Below the pieces are notes generated by a model. It made no database searches. It was not told the DNA's origin and was given only the letters and a program-made list of their open reading frames with translations. Source: Membranipora membranacea (taxonomy: Eukaryota > Bryozoa > Gymnolaemata > Cheilostomatida > Membraniporidae). Taken from it: DNA of 64,000 bases. This document shows, piece after piece, positions 25,601-39,000 of this stretch; positions within the stretch are counted from its first letter, which is position 1, and every line of letters starts with the position of its first letter. The stretch lies in the NCBI GenBank assembly GCA_914767715.1, contig OU612065.1, positions 17,236,001-17,300,000 on the forward strand, in the 5' to 3' direction. The position numbers were made by a program, and so were the translations under genes.

Positions 25601-28600
25601 GCACAAACTGTCTTATGGTACCATCTACAGGGTCAAACTGAACACAGCGTGTCATTAGAATATCTATTCACCCTTGTCAAAATAAAATGTGCTCATAGCT
25701 TGAGCTAAGAGGTTCAAATCAACTGTCCACAGTCCCCCACAAGCCAAGTGTCACCGCAGACTGAATTTCCGGGAGGCTGCTTAAGAGCTGAAACCAAAGT
25801 TGTGGCATGGTACCATCTATCCACCTTGAAGGGTGTTTTGCTACATGTAAACATGAAGTGTTCAGAGGACTCAGTGATTTATGTTTTTGTAATTTTACAG
25901 AGGCGCAGTCACTACTTGGAGACCAAAGATCACTCCTATGTCAGAGCTGAAGCCCTCAGAATTACAGACTCACACCCTGCCTGGAGAAGCCCCTCCAATG
26001 CAGAGGACATCACTTGCTGCCAATCAACAGGTTAGGAGGACGCGCAAGGAAGGCGCTCTGAGATTATTGACTGTTATAACAACTTGAACTTCCTTCCCTC
26101 ATATTGTTTTTATTTCCACCAAGCATTACTGATATTTTGGGAATTTTTGTGGTAGAATAGACTTGTCACATAGGGTTTGGAAAACAATGCCACACAAAAA
26201 CTGGTGGTTTTGGTTGGAATGTCCCTGTCATAAACATATAAATACTTATATCGATGACTTGCTTATATTATGTTTATGGTTGTCGTATTTATCATCATCA
26301 ACATATTTGTGTCATAACATATTATGATTTTATCATCATTCTAGCCTGTACATCACATTGGAAGCTCACATAACAGATCTGCTAGACCATTCGGAGCTTC
26401 CGCCTCTCCACAGCCTGAATCTCATATATCTATTAGAGATTCATTCCCTGAAGCTGCCAGCGCTGCCGGCTCTAACAGGAATCAGGTTAGTTAGCTTTGA
26501 GCTTAGTCTGATTGTCTCCTCTCTCAGCTGGTCAATAATATTATACCAGTGACTATAGATAATATATCTATAGTCCCTGATTATACCACCAAAGGCTGAG
26601 ATTTGTGCTCCTGCATCAATAGACAATCAGTCATAAGAATTTGTGTCCTAGTTTGTCAAGTTGAAGAATTTTGATCGAAAAGTTAGTAGATACATGTCAT
26701 CTTCCAGGCAAATGGTGCAGAAATTCCCGACTAGCTGTTTGCAAGAATGAGATCAAATTCTTTTTAACGTAAATCTTAATTTTCAAAATGTAGAAACTGA
26801 CATTTGTTACACAGTGCCAATAAACTAGAAATCCCACAACTGTCAAATTTTACAGCCTCATCTTCATGCAGAGATTCTGCAATTTTAGTTGAAACCCCAA
26901 CTGAATGACACTGTGTTCACCACTTATCAATAACACTGAAATCTGAGTTCAACCTGCTGTGTTTGTTTGGTCAAAGTTGCCAAAATTAATGGCTTGTTTG
27001 AGACACTTGAACCTGGTGAAAGCCCTATAAAGTAGCACTCGGCGGGTCATTGAAATGTGGTGATTACATTGCGCTCAAGTGATCCCTCGTGATCGATCAG
27101 TGTCTACATCTGATAAGTTTGCTTGTTTTGATCTCCCAGCATGCTCTGTCGAATCTGGATTCTTTGATGTGCAGTAGTATGTATTTAAATTCTTTTGGGC
27201 CGAAGCTATCACACATATTATAGTGCAACACATGTTTATTCTGGAGAAAGAGTAAAATACAGGGTAATGGTAACAAGAGGTCTGAAGTCATAATTGGAGT
27301 ATGGTGATAATCATGAACCAAAAGTGGGGTAACTTTTCTTGCTTGGTTGATTCACAACTTTAGTTTAAGATGCTTTCAGTTCACCTATCTACAACAAAAT
27401 AAGAATATACCAATTTATATCATAATGGACTTTAATACTTCATTTCTAGCTACAGCAGGAGTATTTAAATGAATGTGGAGGTCAAACTACAGATGTAGAC
27501 TACAGTATACCTCAGTCACAGCGAGGACAGCCTGCTGGTCAGGGTCCTACACCTGGGATCGTACATGCTCAATATAACACGCCTATGGGTATATACTCTA
27601 ACAAAAACGTCAACAATAGCTTCAATCAACAAGCCTCTGCTATGAAAGATGAATTTGGAAAGTAAGTAATTTGTTATAATCAAGGAGTTACTCCTTATTA
27701 TAATTGGGCTATCATAATGTTATTTTGGTCAAGCTTCACATACTGCGTATGCCGTATGTGTTAGAATAAACTGGAGTTATCTGTTATTCAACATTGGGCA
27801 GGTAACTCCAATCTTCATAAGGAAGCTGCAGTCAATTGAGATATCTTTATTCCTTTTCTGACTTGAGAATGATTATCGATTCATAGGGATATCAGTGATC
27901 GGCTTCAAGATGTTACATTTAAAACTGGGGCAGATGTAGCCAACCAGAAAGGTTTGTTTGTTTGCATGATAAGGATGCAGTTGTGAAGTTTTGGCCGAAC
28001 CAATGCACAAGGAGAGTTTTATGTGTGCTATTTGGTTTCCCTCCATGTTTGTGCATGGTTTGATTTATTATTATCTTTTCAGCATGTCTCTGCATGATGA
28101 CAGAGAAGTCACTGCAACTACAGCTCAAAACAACAACAATGTACCAAAATCTACATCAACAACATATCTACAGCCTGCACAGCAACAATCGAGAGCTAAA
28201 TCTCCAACTTTGCAAGCCTTAGAGCAGGATGACCAAGCAGAGCCTAAATTGTACAATGGGGGCAAGATTCAATCTCGCTCATTCAAAATGTTAGAGAATG
28301 AGCTAGAAGGAGATGAAGGGCAGGCCAGACCAAGCGTGTTTTCCGGACATAATGGAAGCAACAGTGAGCATTCATAGGGCCTGATATCTATTAGTTTATG
28401 TTAATGTTTCACCACCAGCTTACACCCTGACCCAGAGATGAAATAATTTAATTATATGTTGAATAGACAATTTTTGAATAGAAAAGACAAGTTCTACCAC
28501 TATTCGCACGCTCGCTGCATTACAGTTTGGAGTTGTGTGCTCTTGTGGTACAGAACTGCATGGACAATTATGTTATTTAGTTTGATTGTGTGGTAGCTAT

Positions 28601-31448
28601 CCCTATTATTTTTGACATAGCTCGCTGGACAATATGAGGTGACATGTGATTATCATAGTGCATGAGATAAAGTTTGACCCTAATTAATGTCACATAACAT
28701 AAGTTTTCTTTGCCGTAGGTTTGGGAGGAGTACCCGGTCTTAGGTCTGTCTCTGCTCCTAAGAATAATATGAAGATGACCGGACCTCGTTTCAAACAACC
28801 TACAACCAAGTGCTACGTCTGTGGGAACTTTATCACGTGAGTTGAAAGTCTCAGTATGGTATTACTGGACCATTTAGTAGGCTCACATTCATAAATTGGT
28901 CGCTGATATTGTAGTTGATTGGTTTGTGCAAAGAATATAGACTTACCATAGTGGGTAGCTTGTATTTGATTAAATAGTGTGGTTTGATTTAATAGCTTGG
29001 CTCGCGCATAAAAGGCAGGCAGAGCGAGATTGGAGATCACAGTCAGCCCACTGACTGTAGCGCACACAAGTCAGCTCCCTGACATGTGTAGATGATGTGC
29101 GATGCTCAATGCGGCGAATTTGAATAGTGGGCTATGGCATGAGGGGCAGGTGCCTTGACAATAGCGATGTTGTGCCGATGAGTTGATGGAAAGCAAACGT
29201 CCCTGTGCTGGTTTGGCTTAGAGTACAAGCATGAGAGTGAGAGGGCGAACAATATTGCAGCCAAACAATGAAGAGTTGCCAACCTCCTTGGTTGCGCAAC
29301 AGTGTAAACACACCGATTGTGTCAAAATGCCAAACTGACAATGTGCACTGAGGGCTCGATGTGGTGGATTGAGATGCTCATCAACACACAGGGGTGACTT
29401 CATGATGCTGGGGCTGGCCATGAGGAGGTTGTACTAGAAAAGGCCTCGAAACAGCGCTTGACTCATGGTTTCTAGCCGAAGACCTATGTGTTGTGCAGTG
29501 GTATGCGCACTACTGCTGTCGCATCCCAATAAAGTATGTGAGTGCTCATTTTCATAAGGAAAACTAATACATGCATGTCTTTGGACATCAGTAGGCGAAA
29601 TAGGGCTGATTCTCTTACAAACAATGAGAATATTGGTGCCATGCGTACAATCAGTCACCACTCATCCAAGAACTTACTTTGTCATAGCTGGTTATCATTT
29701 TTATTGTAAAACATATATGAACTCAACCATTTTCACCTTCTTTGCAGTGGGATTTTTGTTCGAGTGAAGGAACATTGTCTACACTCTGAATGTCTCAAAT
29801 GTGCCCAGTGTGGCAGGAATTTGAAGAATATCGGTAAGTTGACTGTGTAATATGTGTATATGCGTTGTAAAAAACCAAGCCATCCGATATGTAGCCATCG
29901 CTTGTTTGAGCTGAATCGACCTTTCCTAGTATGTAGTGGTTAGTGTTGTTATGTTGATGATGATGAGTTTATTATTCTGTTGAAACCTATCCAGGTGTGA
30001 TAATAATTGCTTTAGTTTTTAGTTTGGTTGACTACTAATCATCCCATCTTTGTTTCCAGTAGTATAGACTCCCTTGGTATATATACCATTGCATGTACCC
30101 TCAATTGAATTAGCTGTGTTTTCTTTAGGTTGATGGTCCAACTGCCAATGCCTTACTTAGTGCTAGCACTCTTACTTTGCAATAAATGTGTGATTTATTA
30201 AAGCATTTCACATTCAGATTGATCCGATTCCAACAACCTACCAACTGCATGTTCCTTTTTAAGATCTATCTTCCATGCGGTATTTCCATGACATGATTGT
30301 CTACCGAAGTAGCGGTGGAAAGTTATCTCAATCCTGTATTTTCCTGACCTTTGTGAAACTCTCACACCGTTTTATTTACTACCCCTTTGTGATACAGGTT
30401 ATATTAGCGTGGGGGATAAGATTTATTGTGTCAGCTGTGCCAAAGCGTTGACACACGCTGACAGAGACCAGTAATCGTCCCCCATAGCTACCTATAATAA
30501 GATTCCTCTATCTTAGCGTAGTAAGTTTCCATGGGCTAACTCATAGATGTGGGCATCATTGACGGCTATGGTTTCATCAAAATATTAGTCTATCTTTCTA
30601 TAATTGGTGTTCATTTATGTACAATTTTATGTATGCATGTGGTTGAGGTAGATTGCCATGTTGTCGCTATTATTTACGGTTTCTGCGATTCTAACTGGGG
30701 AAATGGTCATGCTTCTCTATGGAAGCAGTTTATTCATGCTTACTCACTTTATTCAAATGGTTCAACTTTACATTCGTAGAATTTTAATGTAAAATGTAGA
30801 TAAGCTTTTGGCACATGATAGTGTTAAGATATAATGTACCCTAGTATGTTTGGCATGGAATGAGATTCCAAGGTTTCAATTGGCATCTTGCTGCTGCATA
30901 AAATTTACACCAGTATAATATTGTAGACCAGTAGGATTTTTTTCATGTTTCTCCAGCTTGTAACGCCTCAAATATTCAAACCTCACCTAGCATTAGATGC
31001 CAAAATATTTTTCGCATCTTTACCAATGTTGATATGTGACACAGCCAAGTCATTTGCAAGTCACCTGTGTGACCTAACAGTATTCCTCTTTTTTGCCCTA
31101 GGCTGTAACTATGACGATCAAAAAATTTTCTGGTTGGATTACTCATTTTAAAAGAATTTCGTAATCTTTGCTTGCTCATTTATGGCTATTAAATCCACAC
31201 TGTTCAATTCACTTCTGGAGTTGTCCGCTTCATGTCATGGGGAAACAATTTAAAGATTTAGGGTCTTGTAACTTTTTCCTCTTCTTCATGTACAACTGTT
31301 TATCCGTGATGATTTACATTTATTTTTTACCTTTTTAGGGTACATCTGGGTTGGTGACCAGATATATTGTGTCCAGCATGCGAGGGAGCTCACCAGACCT
31401 CCGGGTGATGGCTACACTGCCTACGTTATCGACGCTCCTGACGCATAG
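19602..31448 (+). CDS. PDLIM3-like: ALP-class PDZ-LIM protein (PDZ, ZASP motif, single LIM)
   Basis: Actin/alpha-actinin scaffold of the ALP (PDLIM1-4) type. Exons: 19602-19715, 23701-23852, 25901-26030, 26345-26485, 27450-27661, 28083-28363, 28719-28836, 29748-29833, then either 30398-30474 or 31339-31448; phases agree throughout (436 or 447 residues). Residues 1-88 are the PDZ domain: SWGFRLQGG carboxylate-binding loop, then VQPGSVAEQSGLQAGDGVL. TTWRPKITP follows it, as in the family. The ZASP motif is split: GIVHAQYNTPMGIYSNKNV in exon 5 and KIQSRSFKMLENEL in exon 6. The LIM domain begins KCYVCGNFITGIFVR in exon 7, continues through exon 8 (HSECLKCAQC) and is finished by the last exon. ATG at 19602 is chosen because the PDZ starts right after it. 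The 4 kb intron inside the PDZ is large for this window. Confidence 0.92.
19716..23700 (+). other. First intron of the ALP-class gene
   Basis: 4.0 kb phase-0 intron splitting the PDZ domain. It contains a C-rich run at about 20888-20907 and a GTGTCACC...GGTGACAC inverted repeat near 21510-21540. No coding exon was recognised. Confidence 0.65.
23853..25900 (+). other. Second intron of the ALP-class gene
   Basis: 2.0 kb phase-2 intron after the PDZ domain. Small frames on both strands look like chance ORFs. No repeat family was recognised. Confidence 0.6.
26551..26575. repeat. Short palindrome, copy 1
   Basis: GACTATAGATA, three bases, then its reverse complement TATCTATAGTC, within a CAG...CTG setting. 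A related palindrome occurs at 51749-51772. Confidence 0.7.
27887..27951 (+). other. Possible alternative cassette exon of the ALP-class gene
   Basis: ATTCATAG acceptor, open frame (KDISDRLQDVTFKTGADV...), AAAG/GTTTGT donor. It enters in phase 2 and leaves in phase 1, exactly as exon 28083-28363 does. It could therefore replace that exon between 27450-27661 and 28719-28836, but cannot be used together with it in frame. The donor is weak, and expression is unproven. Confidence 0.35.
28837..29747 (+). other. Intron within the LIM domain, with a GC-richer core
   Basis: Intron between the two exons that build the first zinc finger. From about 28970 to 29660 the sequence is noticeably richer in G and C than its surroundings and has several mid-sized minus-strand frames. 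I recognise no protein family or transposon ends in it. Confidence 0.5.
30398..30474 (+). CDS. Alternative last exon A of the ALP-class gene
   Basis: After a TTTGTGATACAG acceptor it encodes GYISVGDKIYCVSCAKAL and ten further residues, to TAA. This supplies the last two zinc ligands (CVSC) of the LIM domain. Phase 1 entry matches exon 29748-29833. Confidence 0.8.
31339..31448 (+). CDS. Alternative last exon B of the ALP-class gene
   Basis: After a CTTTTTAG acceptor it encodes GYIWVGDQIYCVQHAREL followed by an 18-residue tail ending in TAG. The CxxH pair is the usual ALP-type ending of the LIM domain (GYFFVEGELYCETHAR in vertebrates). Same entry phase as exon A. Confidence 0.8.
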
Positions 31449-33093
31449 TAATCCTTTTTTATCTGATAAACTTAGATCCAACATCATGGATCTTTTTCAA
31501 CATAAATTTCTCTCTGCATTTGAAACTATTGGCTGCCATGATACTAGTTTGGTGTGTATAAGTTTGTGTTTTTTGTACTTGTTTTCACTTGTATACAGTA
31601 TAATATGCATGTTACTTTATTTTAGTGAATCTAGCAATATATTGTTTTTTAAAAATTGCTAGAATAGGCTACCCGCTGTGATATCTAGAAAAAAGTTTGA
31701 GGAAGCGAGCTATCATATCTACTTGTGAAAAAAAGCTGCTCTTGAATATTACAAAGACAAGAGATCAAGGACAGTAGATACTTTGTGTTGCAATCATAAT
31801 TAGCACTTTTTCGCTGTTATTGACATTAATCACAGCTGCTTAAATATTTTTCTACAATGATGATATATATTTTGGGATGACTCAAGTCATAACCGCGCTA
31901 GTCTTATGTTATATGTGACGTGGTCTGAACTTTGTAGCTTTAGAACAATCAGGGTTTTGGTGAGTTATGAACACATATATATGAGTTATTTCTTTTATCA
32001 TTGACAATGATATGAACCCCTTTTTTCTATGGTCTTTCTTGTACCTTTTTTCTCATTACAAATGAATATTATCTCAATATCAGAGTCTTATGATTAGTAC
32101 TTACCTAAGGTCAAGGCAAAGTCTGTCCGGATCACCGGACCCTCATCATCAACCCTTGCGTATTTTGGGTTGCTGCAAATAGGGTGTAGCGACCTGAGAG
32201 CACTGGGAGCAAACTGGCGCACTAACATAACTAAATTTCGCCGCCCATGCTTCGGGATGTGGGGTGTGATATGACATCTGATTTGAATCAACCTTTTAAT
32301 CAACCTTTACTGTGGTGCCCATAGACGTGTAACTCCTGACTTAAAACACAACAACATCTTTTGCCATCGCGTTACAGGGAATTCCCCATTTAGTAATCTT
32401 ATGTACTCTTGTGATTTTTTACTTGTTTTGTATTCTGATTACACTTGAGGATGAAAAGATTCATGGATTTAAACTCTGCGACCTGACCAATAGTTGTTGA
32501 TGTCACAGGTTTAAAAGTAGAGTAGCGAATTTGGACTTTTTTTTATATAAGTTGTTGTTTGGATGAGGCTGTTAAGTTGTCGTTGACGAACACATAATAA
32601 GTATTTGATGTCAAAGAGCAAGGAGTTAAAAACACTTGTCTTCAACTCCTTGCAAAGAGCATAGCTTTGTTTATTTTCATTTGAGTTTTAGAGAGTTGTC
32701 TCTCTCATATTTATCCTTCATTTTGATTGGCTGTTGAGGTATATTTACATAGATAATAATGAAAGGATATCAATAGCTTTACATGGCGTGTATACATTAT
32801 TCTGCGAATATCCTTTGGTGCCATTCGTTGTTTGCTACACTGCAATTTACTACTGCTGAAGCAACACAAGCAGCTCAACCTCACCTGAAAATCTCAACAT
32901 AGAGCAGAAATGGGTACAGGATTATAAGGAGCAATTAAACATTACTGAGCTCATTGAAGAATAGTTTGAATTGAGAGAATAATTTAGTACACCATTCAAA
33001 CAGAAAATATCATAGACTTCTGGTATTGAAAACTATAATATCTTACCTCGAGTGCTGCAAATAAATAGTATTTCTGCGGACACACAAAGGACC
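31449..33093. other. Region between the ALP-class gene and Slit
   Basis: Holds the ALP 3' UTR and the Slit promoter and 5' UTR. At 32103-32303 the minus strand has an open frame (70 codons) ending in a strong donor, CTTAG/GTAAGTACT, that resembles no family I know. No TATA box was clearly placed. Confidence 0.5.
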
Positions 33094-36000
33094 ATGTCTC
33101 GAAATCTGCTGTGGATACCGGGAATTTTCTTATGGATATGTATAACAACAGTCACCGGAATAAAGTGTCCTACAAAATGTTTATGCGGAAAAACTAGTGT
33201 GGACTGTAGCTTTAAAGGATTTAGCAGAGTGCCCGCAGGGTTAGACCCAGATGTCGAAAGCCTGTAAGTATATAGTGGAAACAGATTTAAATTAATATAA
33301 TATGCTCCGTGTTTTCGGATTATTGTCTGTGCATCGGTTCTTGCCCTCTCAAATGTCTTTTTACGACATTGGCGGAATTATTATTACGATTATCATGGTA
33401 TGAATTTCATTTTGTTGACCTGGCTGATGAATGGTTTTGCTTAAAAATAAAGCAGTAATTTAATGTGTATTTACCGTACCTTGTTCAAACGATATGAAGT
33501 GGCGTTGATTGTCGAATACTTGAATTGTAAGTGGGATGCACTTTGGATTGCCTCCTCCTGGTTATATATAGTGTGAATTTGATATGCCTTTGTGAAAGCT
33601 CTACTACTCAGAAATCAATGATCATATAATGTTGATTCTGCTCCTGCACATGGCATTACCTTTTTTCTGCTTCTTCATTAAGCAGGATGCGACTATAAAA
33701 ATATGCATAATATTTGACTACAATAAACGAACAGGTTCATGCATTGGTTTGCCACTGCCCAGTATTGGTTTTGCCGGTAGCGTCTAGGCAATCTTCACAC
33801 CTTTACTGCTTGCAGCGTGGTTTTGAGCTGACATTTGCATGTGACTTTTGCCAAACTTTTGCCATCCGCTTGTAGGAAATTAAGCTTTTTGATCGGATAA
33901 GTGAAATTAATCGCCTAATAATGAAGCACATTGTTGTATAATGTCAAAGTAACACTTGATTATTAATTTCTTTTCTTTACAGGGATTTGCAAGGCAACAA
34001 CATTACAGTTATCCGCAAAGATTATTTCTCAGGTCTCAATAAACTCTCGACGCTGTAAGTAGATTGTTACTTTCCTTTCTCTCTTGTTATCACTCATTAT
34101 TAGATTCTCAGAGGGCTTTTTATCAGCTAATTGCTGATATTACAAAGTGTTAATTTAATTCACAGTGTTAATCTAATTACTTCTCTGCACTGAGATTTAG
34201 TTGGAAGTTTTAAATCGATAAAACATTTTAAAAGAGATTTAGGATAATGTGGATTTGATATGGATTTAGAAACTTATCCTGTTTTTATTTTATTAATAGT
34301 TCAGTCAAGAAGATCTGTGTTGAGTTTTCCCAGCGGAAAACCAGCTGAGGTTTTCCTCTCATGTATTTGTGATCTTGACATATATAGCGATATACTTTTA
34401 AATTAATGATTAAAACTATGCTCCCTAAGCATTTTTTGACAGCTTCCAGCTGAGTAAAGCCCTTATCCCTAACACTAAATAAATATAGCACTAAGTCGAT
34501 AAGCTCTATATTACAAACCTTGTAACTAAGTTTGTTGTTTCTGCTCAAATGCTGTAGCGGTGGTCTCGAGCTTAGAGTTCAGACAGTCAGCAAAATTATT
34601 AATTGATTCTCAGGTATTTGGCTATTACAGCCTCCCCTATAACAATGCGTGAAAATTACACATTGGGCAAATGTAATTATATATCCATAGGGCTAGACAC
34701 AATAAAACCTCATAGCAATCCATGACACCTTCTAGTTATACCAGCGCCAAATAATGATGTTCCATCAAACAAACCCTAATCAAAATCACACTTCCGTTAC
34801 CAAAAGATGGTATAACAATGTATACTACAAACCATTAGCTAAAATCAGATGCACATCTGCTATGCTAATTTGGTAAAAAAAGTCAAAGTTTTGATTCCTG
34901 TAAACCTTACTTTTATGCTAAAACACACCTGGGCAGCTTAGCACTAATGAAAATAGGATCCTGCTGAATTATTCATTGACATGTATGCATTCTCTGACCT
35001 CTGTACGGCTGTCTACATCTGGGGAAGGGGGTGGGAGGGGGTACCGTTGGACGGCGAGCAAGAGTCTGGGGGCCTCAGACTATCTCAAACCTCACCTTTG
35101 TTTGCTTTTCGTATTTTCAGGCAGTTATTGGATAATAACATTGAGACTATTGAGGCAGGAGCTTTTGATGATCTCATTAGCCTACAAAGCCTGTAAGTAT
35201 TTCTAATTATATACCAGTGATGTTTGTAACAGTTTTAAGGTAATATTAAAATATTAAAGTCGCTTTTCTCAAGTTTTCACTTCAAGTTGAGACAATTATA
35301 ACAAGGAGAATTTGTGTGAAAATGGTCGTTAAATACGGCTGGGAAGCCTGGGAAACAACTAGGAAGGCCCCAGATAGCACTTGATGTATTTTTGGCAGTG
35401 GTGAGTAGCTGTAATTAGAAATGATTAATTTGGATGATGGATACACTTGATTAATTGGCGGATGGTGAGAATATTGACACCATTATTTCCTATGGTTCAT
35501 CGATCTAGTGATTAGATCTGATACCTGTCAGGAGTGGTAATGACCGCAGGCTCTACTCACATCCCGTACTACCTAAGGTATAATACAATAAAAGGGCTGA
35601 CTTTGTCCACTGAACATAAAAAGAGTTTCGCAAGATACTATAACACTACACTATGTATCATATCACTGACATTTTAATGACCACCCACGCGATGCAACTG
35701 AGAAAAATCGGCAAAAAAACACAACTGGTGCAAAGATGTTTGGCTGATGCTTGTAAATAATGGTTGATTCAAGTTCATATAAAAAATTCAAAGGTTGTAG
35801 GATTGTTGGTGCGAAGGATAATGAACGTAAATAACCAGGAATGGCGTGTGCCGAGCACATGATTATTTGATACACTTTTGCCTGTTTATCACGCGATAAC
35901 AATACCCTGTCACATCAAAGAAACAAGAGAGCCTTTGATTGTGAAGCCAAAATTTTAATTTGCGTCTTGGATTGCTTCACATTGTTTTGAGGTCGCATGA

Positions 36001-39000
36001 TTGACAAACCTGAAGATATGAAAAGTCCCATTTATAAACAGTTATTGCATGGGACAAGCATAATAAATGGATCGTAGTAAAATATTGAATCATTTGCATT
36101 TTTCTGTTTGCCAATACAATCAATGCTCTCTTTGTCTCAGATTTCAAAGAGGCTTTTTTGAATGACAGTGTCTAAAGATATGAAATCCAAACAAATCTTC
36201 ACAAACATCCTAGCTATGCCAACATGGGATTATTTTTCTTGCACGCAACCTTGATATGTTTGCTGTACATCTACCTGAAACTGTTGACTTTATCCATTAT
36301 GATCATCTCGTCGGAGACAAAATGTTGTACCGGAATTATTGATCTAAAAGTTGCTCAGCAGCTAAATGTCACCAGTCACCTGTGTTTTCATTTCCCTGAA
36401 CAATATTATTAAAATGATTTTAGGTTACGTTACATTAAAATAACAACTGATACTCAGTTGTCCTCTTTATAGATTTATAGATTCACAGGGTTAGGATATA
36501 CGTTCTCACCCTGTGCTAGATTGAATGATTTATAATTTCAAGGCCCCTTCAGAAGTTCAAGTCATCTCTCGAAATTATTCCCATCCAGGTTGTGCGAAGA
36601 TATCTGGCCTGGTTTAATGAGCTCCCCTCGAATAAATAGTCACTCAACTGCTGATGACTTCATAAGCTCAACTACAATGATTGAGTTGTGGCAAAACACC
36701 ATGAGTATAGCTGAATTAGGAATTAGGATGAGAGGCATTTGACCTTGCTACTCCAGGCCTCAAAGTCAGGGCATCTGCGTATCCGAATGAGACAGGAAGG
36801 ATCGTTAGGAACCCTGTCACAAATCTGATGTAAACGATGGCTGGTGAAAGTTTTGTCTGGTTGCTGTTGAGCCGCTACTTTGATTGGATACATATTGACA
36901 CAAAGGCTGTACCATCAAATCTCTAATTCACTGAAGTAGCTCAGTAATCCTGTTTACAAATATAGATTTAACACACCCCAGCCTCTGATAAATCTGCTGT
37001 ACTGTTCATGTGTGTCAATACCACCACAACAGAACAAGCTACTAAGCCTCCATGGTGTTTGATGTTCATGTTGTTGACTTCTCTTATCTTCAAATACCAT
37101 GTCTTATTCTGAACAAGGCCAAGAATTCGCAGATTAAGCCAACTGGCTATGCTAACCATGTGACCAGATGCCCATGGTTATGCTGTGCTGAGCTACTAAA
37201 GGCCTTTAAAACACCACTCACTATAGTAGAATGCTTTGAAAATACACACCAGTATACTTCCCAACATACTACCTCCATAACCTTATGTTTCATGTTTCGA
37301 TGTTTCGCCACCAAGCGTGTTGGGCCATTATATTGATGATTCTATTTTTTGTAGGAGGCTCAATAGAAACCAACTGAGAGAGCTGGTGGATTACTTGTTC
37401 ACTCATACCCCACAGATGACAAGACTGTAAGTACAAGAAACATTACCTGCCCTGTAAGGCATACTAAAACTGACATGTGTAACCCTTTTTTGTAGATGAT
37501 TCAATATTCAGTTTATTATGTCTACGTCTAACGTCTAAGCCATTTTTGGAAGGAATTTGTCATCTTTGCACCTATTGCGCATCCTGTGTACAATGACAAA
37601 AAATGCTATTGCGTTATTTTGATCTTAGCCTAATTGGGCCCAAATGATGACAAGTATTGATGCCAACAACTCACTTGCACTTGTTGGGATTGTCATGAGT
37701 TACGTCATTAACATTTTTTATCAGAATTTTTCACAGCTGGGGAGAAATTGAGCCTATAATAAAGGTTTTTTTCCTTACTGAAGCAAGTGCAATAAGATTT
37801 GTTTATGGAAATCTAGATTCTCTCGCTGTATTATTTCGATTAACCCTGGATTTTCCTGCTTTCCAGATATCATTTTGTAATATTGTTTTAGTCTAAAGCT
37901 CACAATATACCGAGCAGCTCATTCTTGAGTATCAGTGCAGTTAATTGGCCCTGTTCTGATGCCAAGTCACACCTCAAGGATTTGTACAATAGTTCTGTAT
38001 TTGGCCCTGGCCCTGGCCCTAGATTACTCCACTGCGCAGCAAAATGCTAGCATACCATAGAAAAGTATGAAAATATTATCATAAATCCATTATGCTTTTA
38101 TTGGCTGCATTTGCTTCTCATTTACCTGGACTCATAACATCATATACCACTAAATGTGTTTATGAAAAACCAATAGGATAATTCGCTGGTTCATCAAAAA
38201 CACATCACAGTAGCCAGATTCTTTAACTCATATCCTTTTTTTGACACCTGATTCCTGCTCCCTTAAGATTGCGAATGTTATGCAATGGTTTCCAGCCTGA
38301 CATGTGGCATATCCAGATAAAGGCCAGTGTGTGATAATCACCCCTCCGTATCAAAGTCAACACAGAAATGATACCTGGAGGTGCTGCTTTGATTGATTAG
38401 GCTTTATAGTTTTCCTCCTGTTAGCTGTGGGAGAGATAGCTTTTTACATCCTACCACATATCCCCACCAGAACAAGAAATTACCCAACTTTTGTATTTGT
38501 TTTTTGCAAAAAGGCTCCGAAGATTTGGAGTTCTAAAAATATTTAGTTTTTATGTTCCTTGAGATACCAAGTTACATGGCAAAAGTTTTCCATTCAAACA
38601 ATTTCGATTTTACCCTCAGGCCTCATCAATGCACTGAAAATCAATCTGTTAATTGCTGATTAGATGTCTGGGTGTGCGAAAGCATGTGGTTGAGTTTTTT
38701 TCACACTTAACTGAAACTTTTAACTAATGGCAGGTGCAGTTTTTTATTTCAAAGCTCTAAATTTTGCCTTCTAGGCTCTGAGGTAAACAGTAAACAAATT
38801 GTGTACAAAAGAGTTTACAGCTTTCGTGTAAATAAAAGGTTTTACACTGAATACAGCAGTCAAATCTAAGCCCCTGTCTCTCTGTGTACCTGGAATAAAT
38901 GATGATGGAAATGTGAGACATTGTACAATGTTTACCAATTGTATTTTCTGTTAATCTCCAGATTAGCCTTGTTTACAAGTAAACTATTGCTCTTCATTAT

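Noticed and set aside
32098-32130. Resemblance of AGTACTTACCT to the 5' end of U1 snRNA
   Set aside because: The match stops after about 10 bases; on the other strand it is simply a consensus splice donor, and the rest does not fit U1.
33052-33093. Upstream in-frame GTG as the Slit start
   Set aside because: The ATG at 33094 directly precedes a proper signal peptide; the upstream codons are not signal-like.
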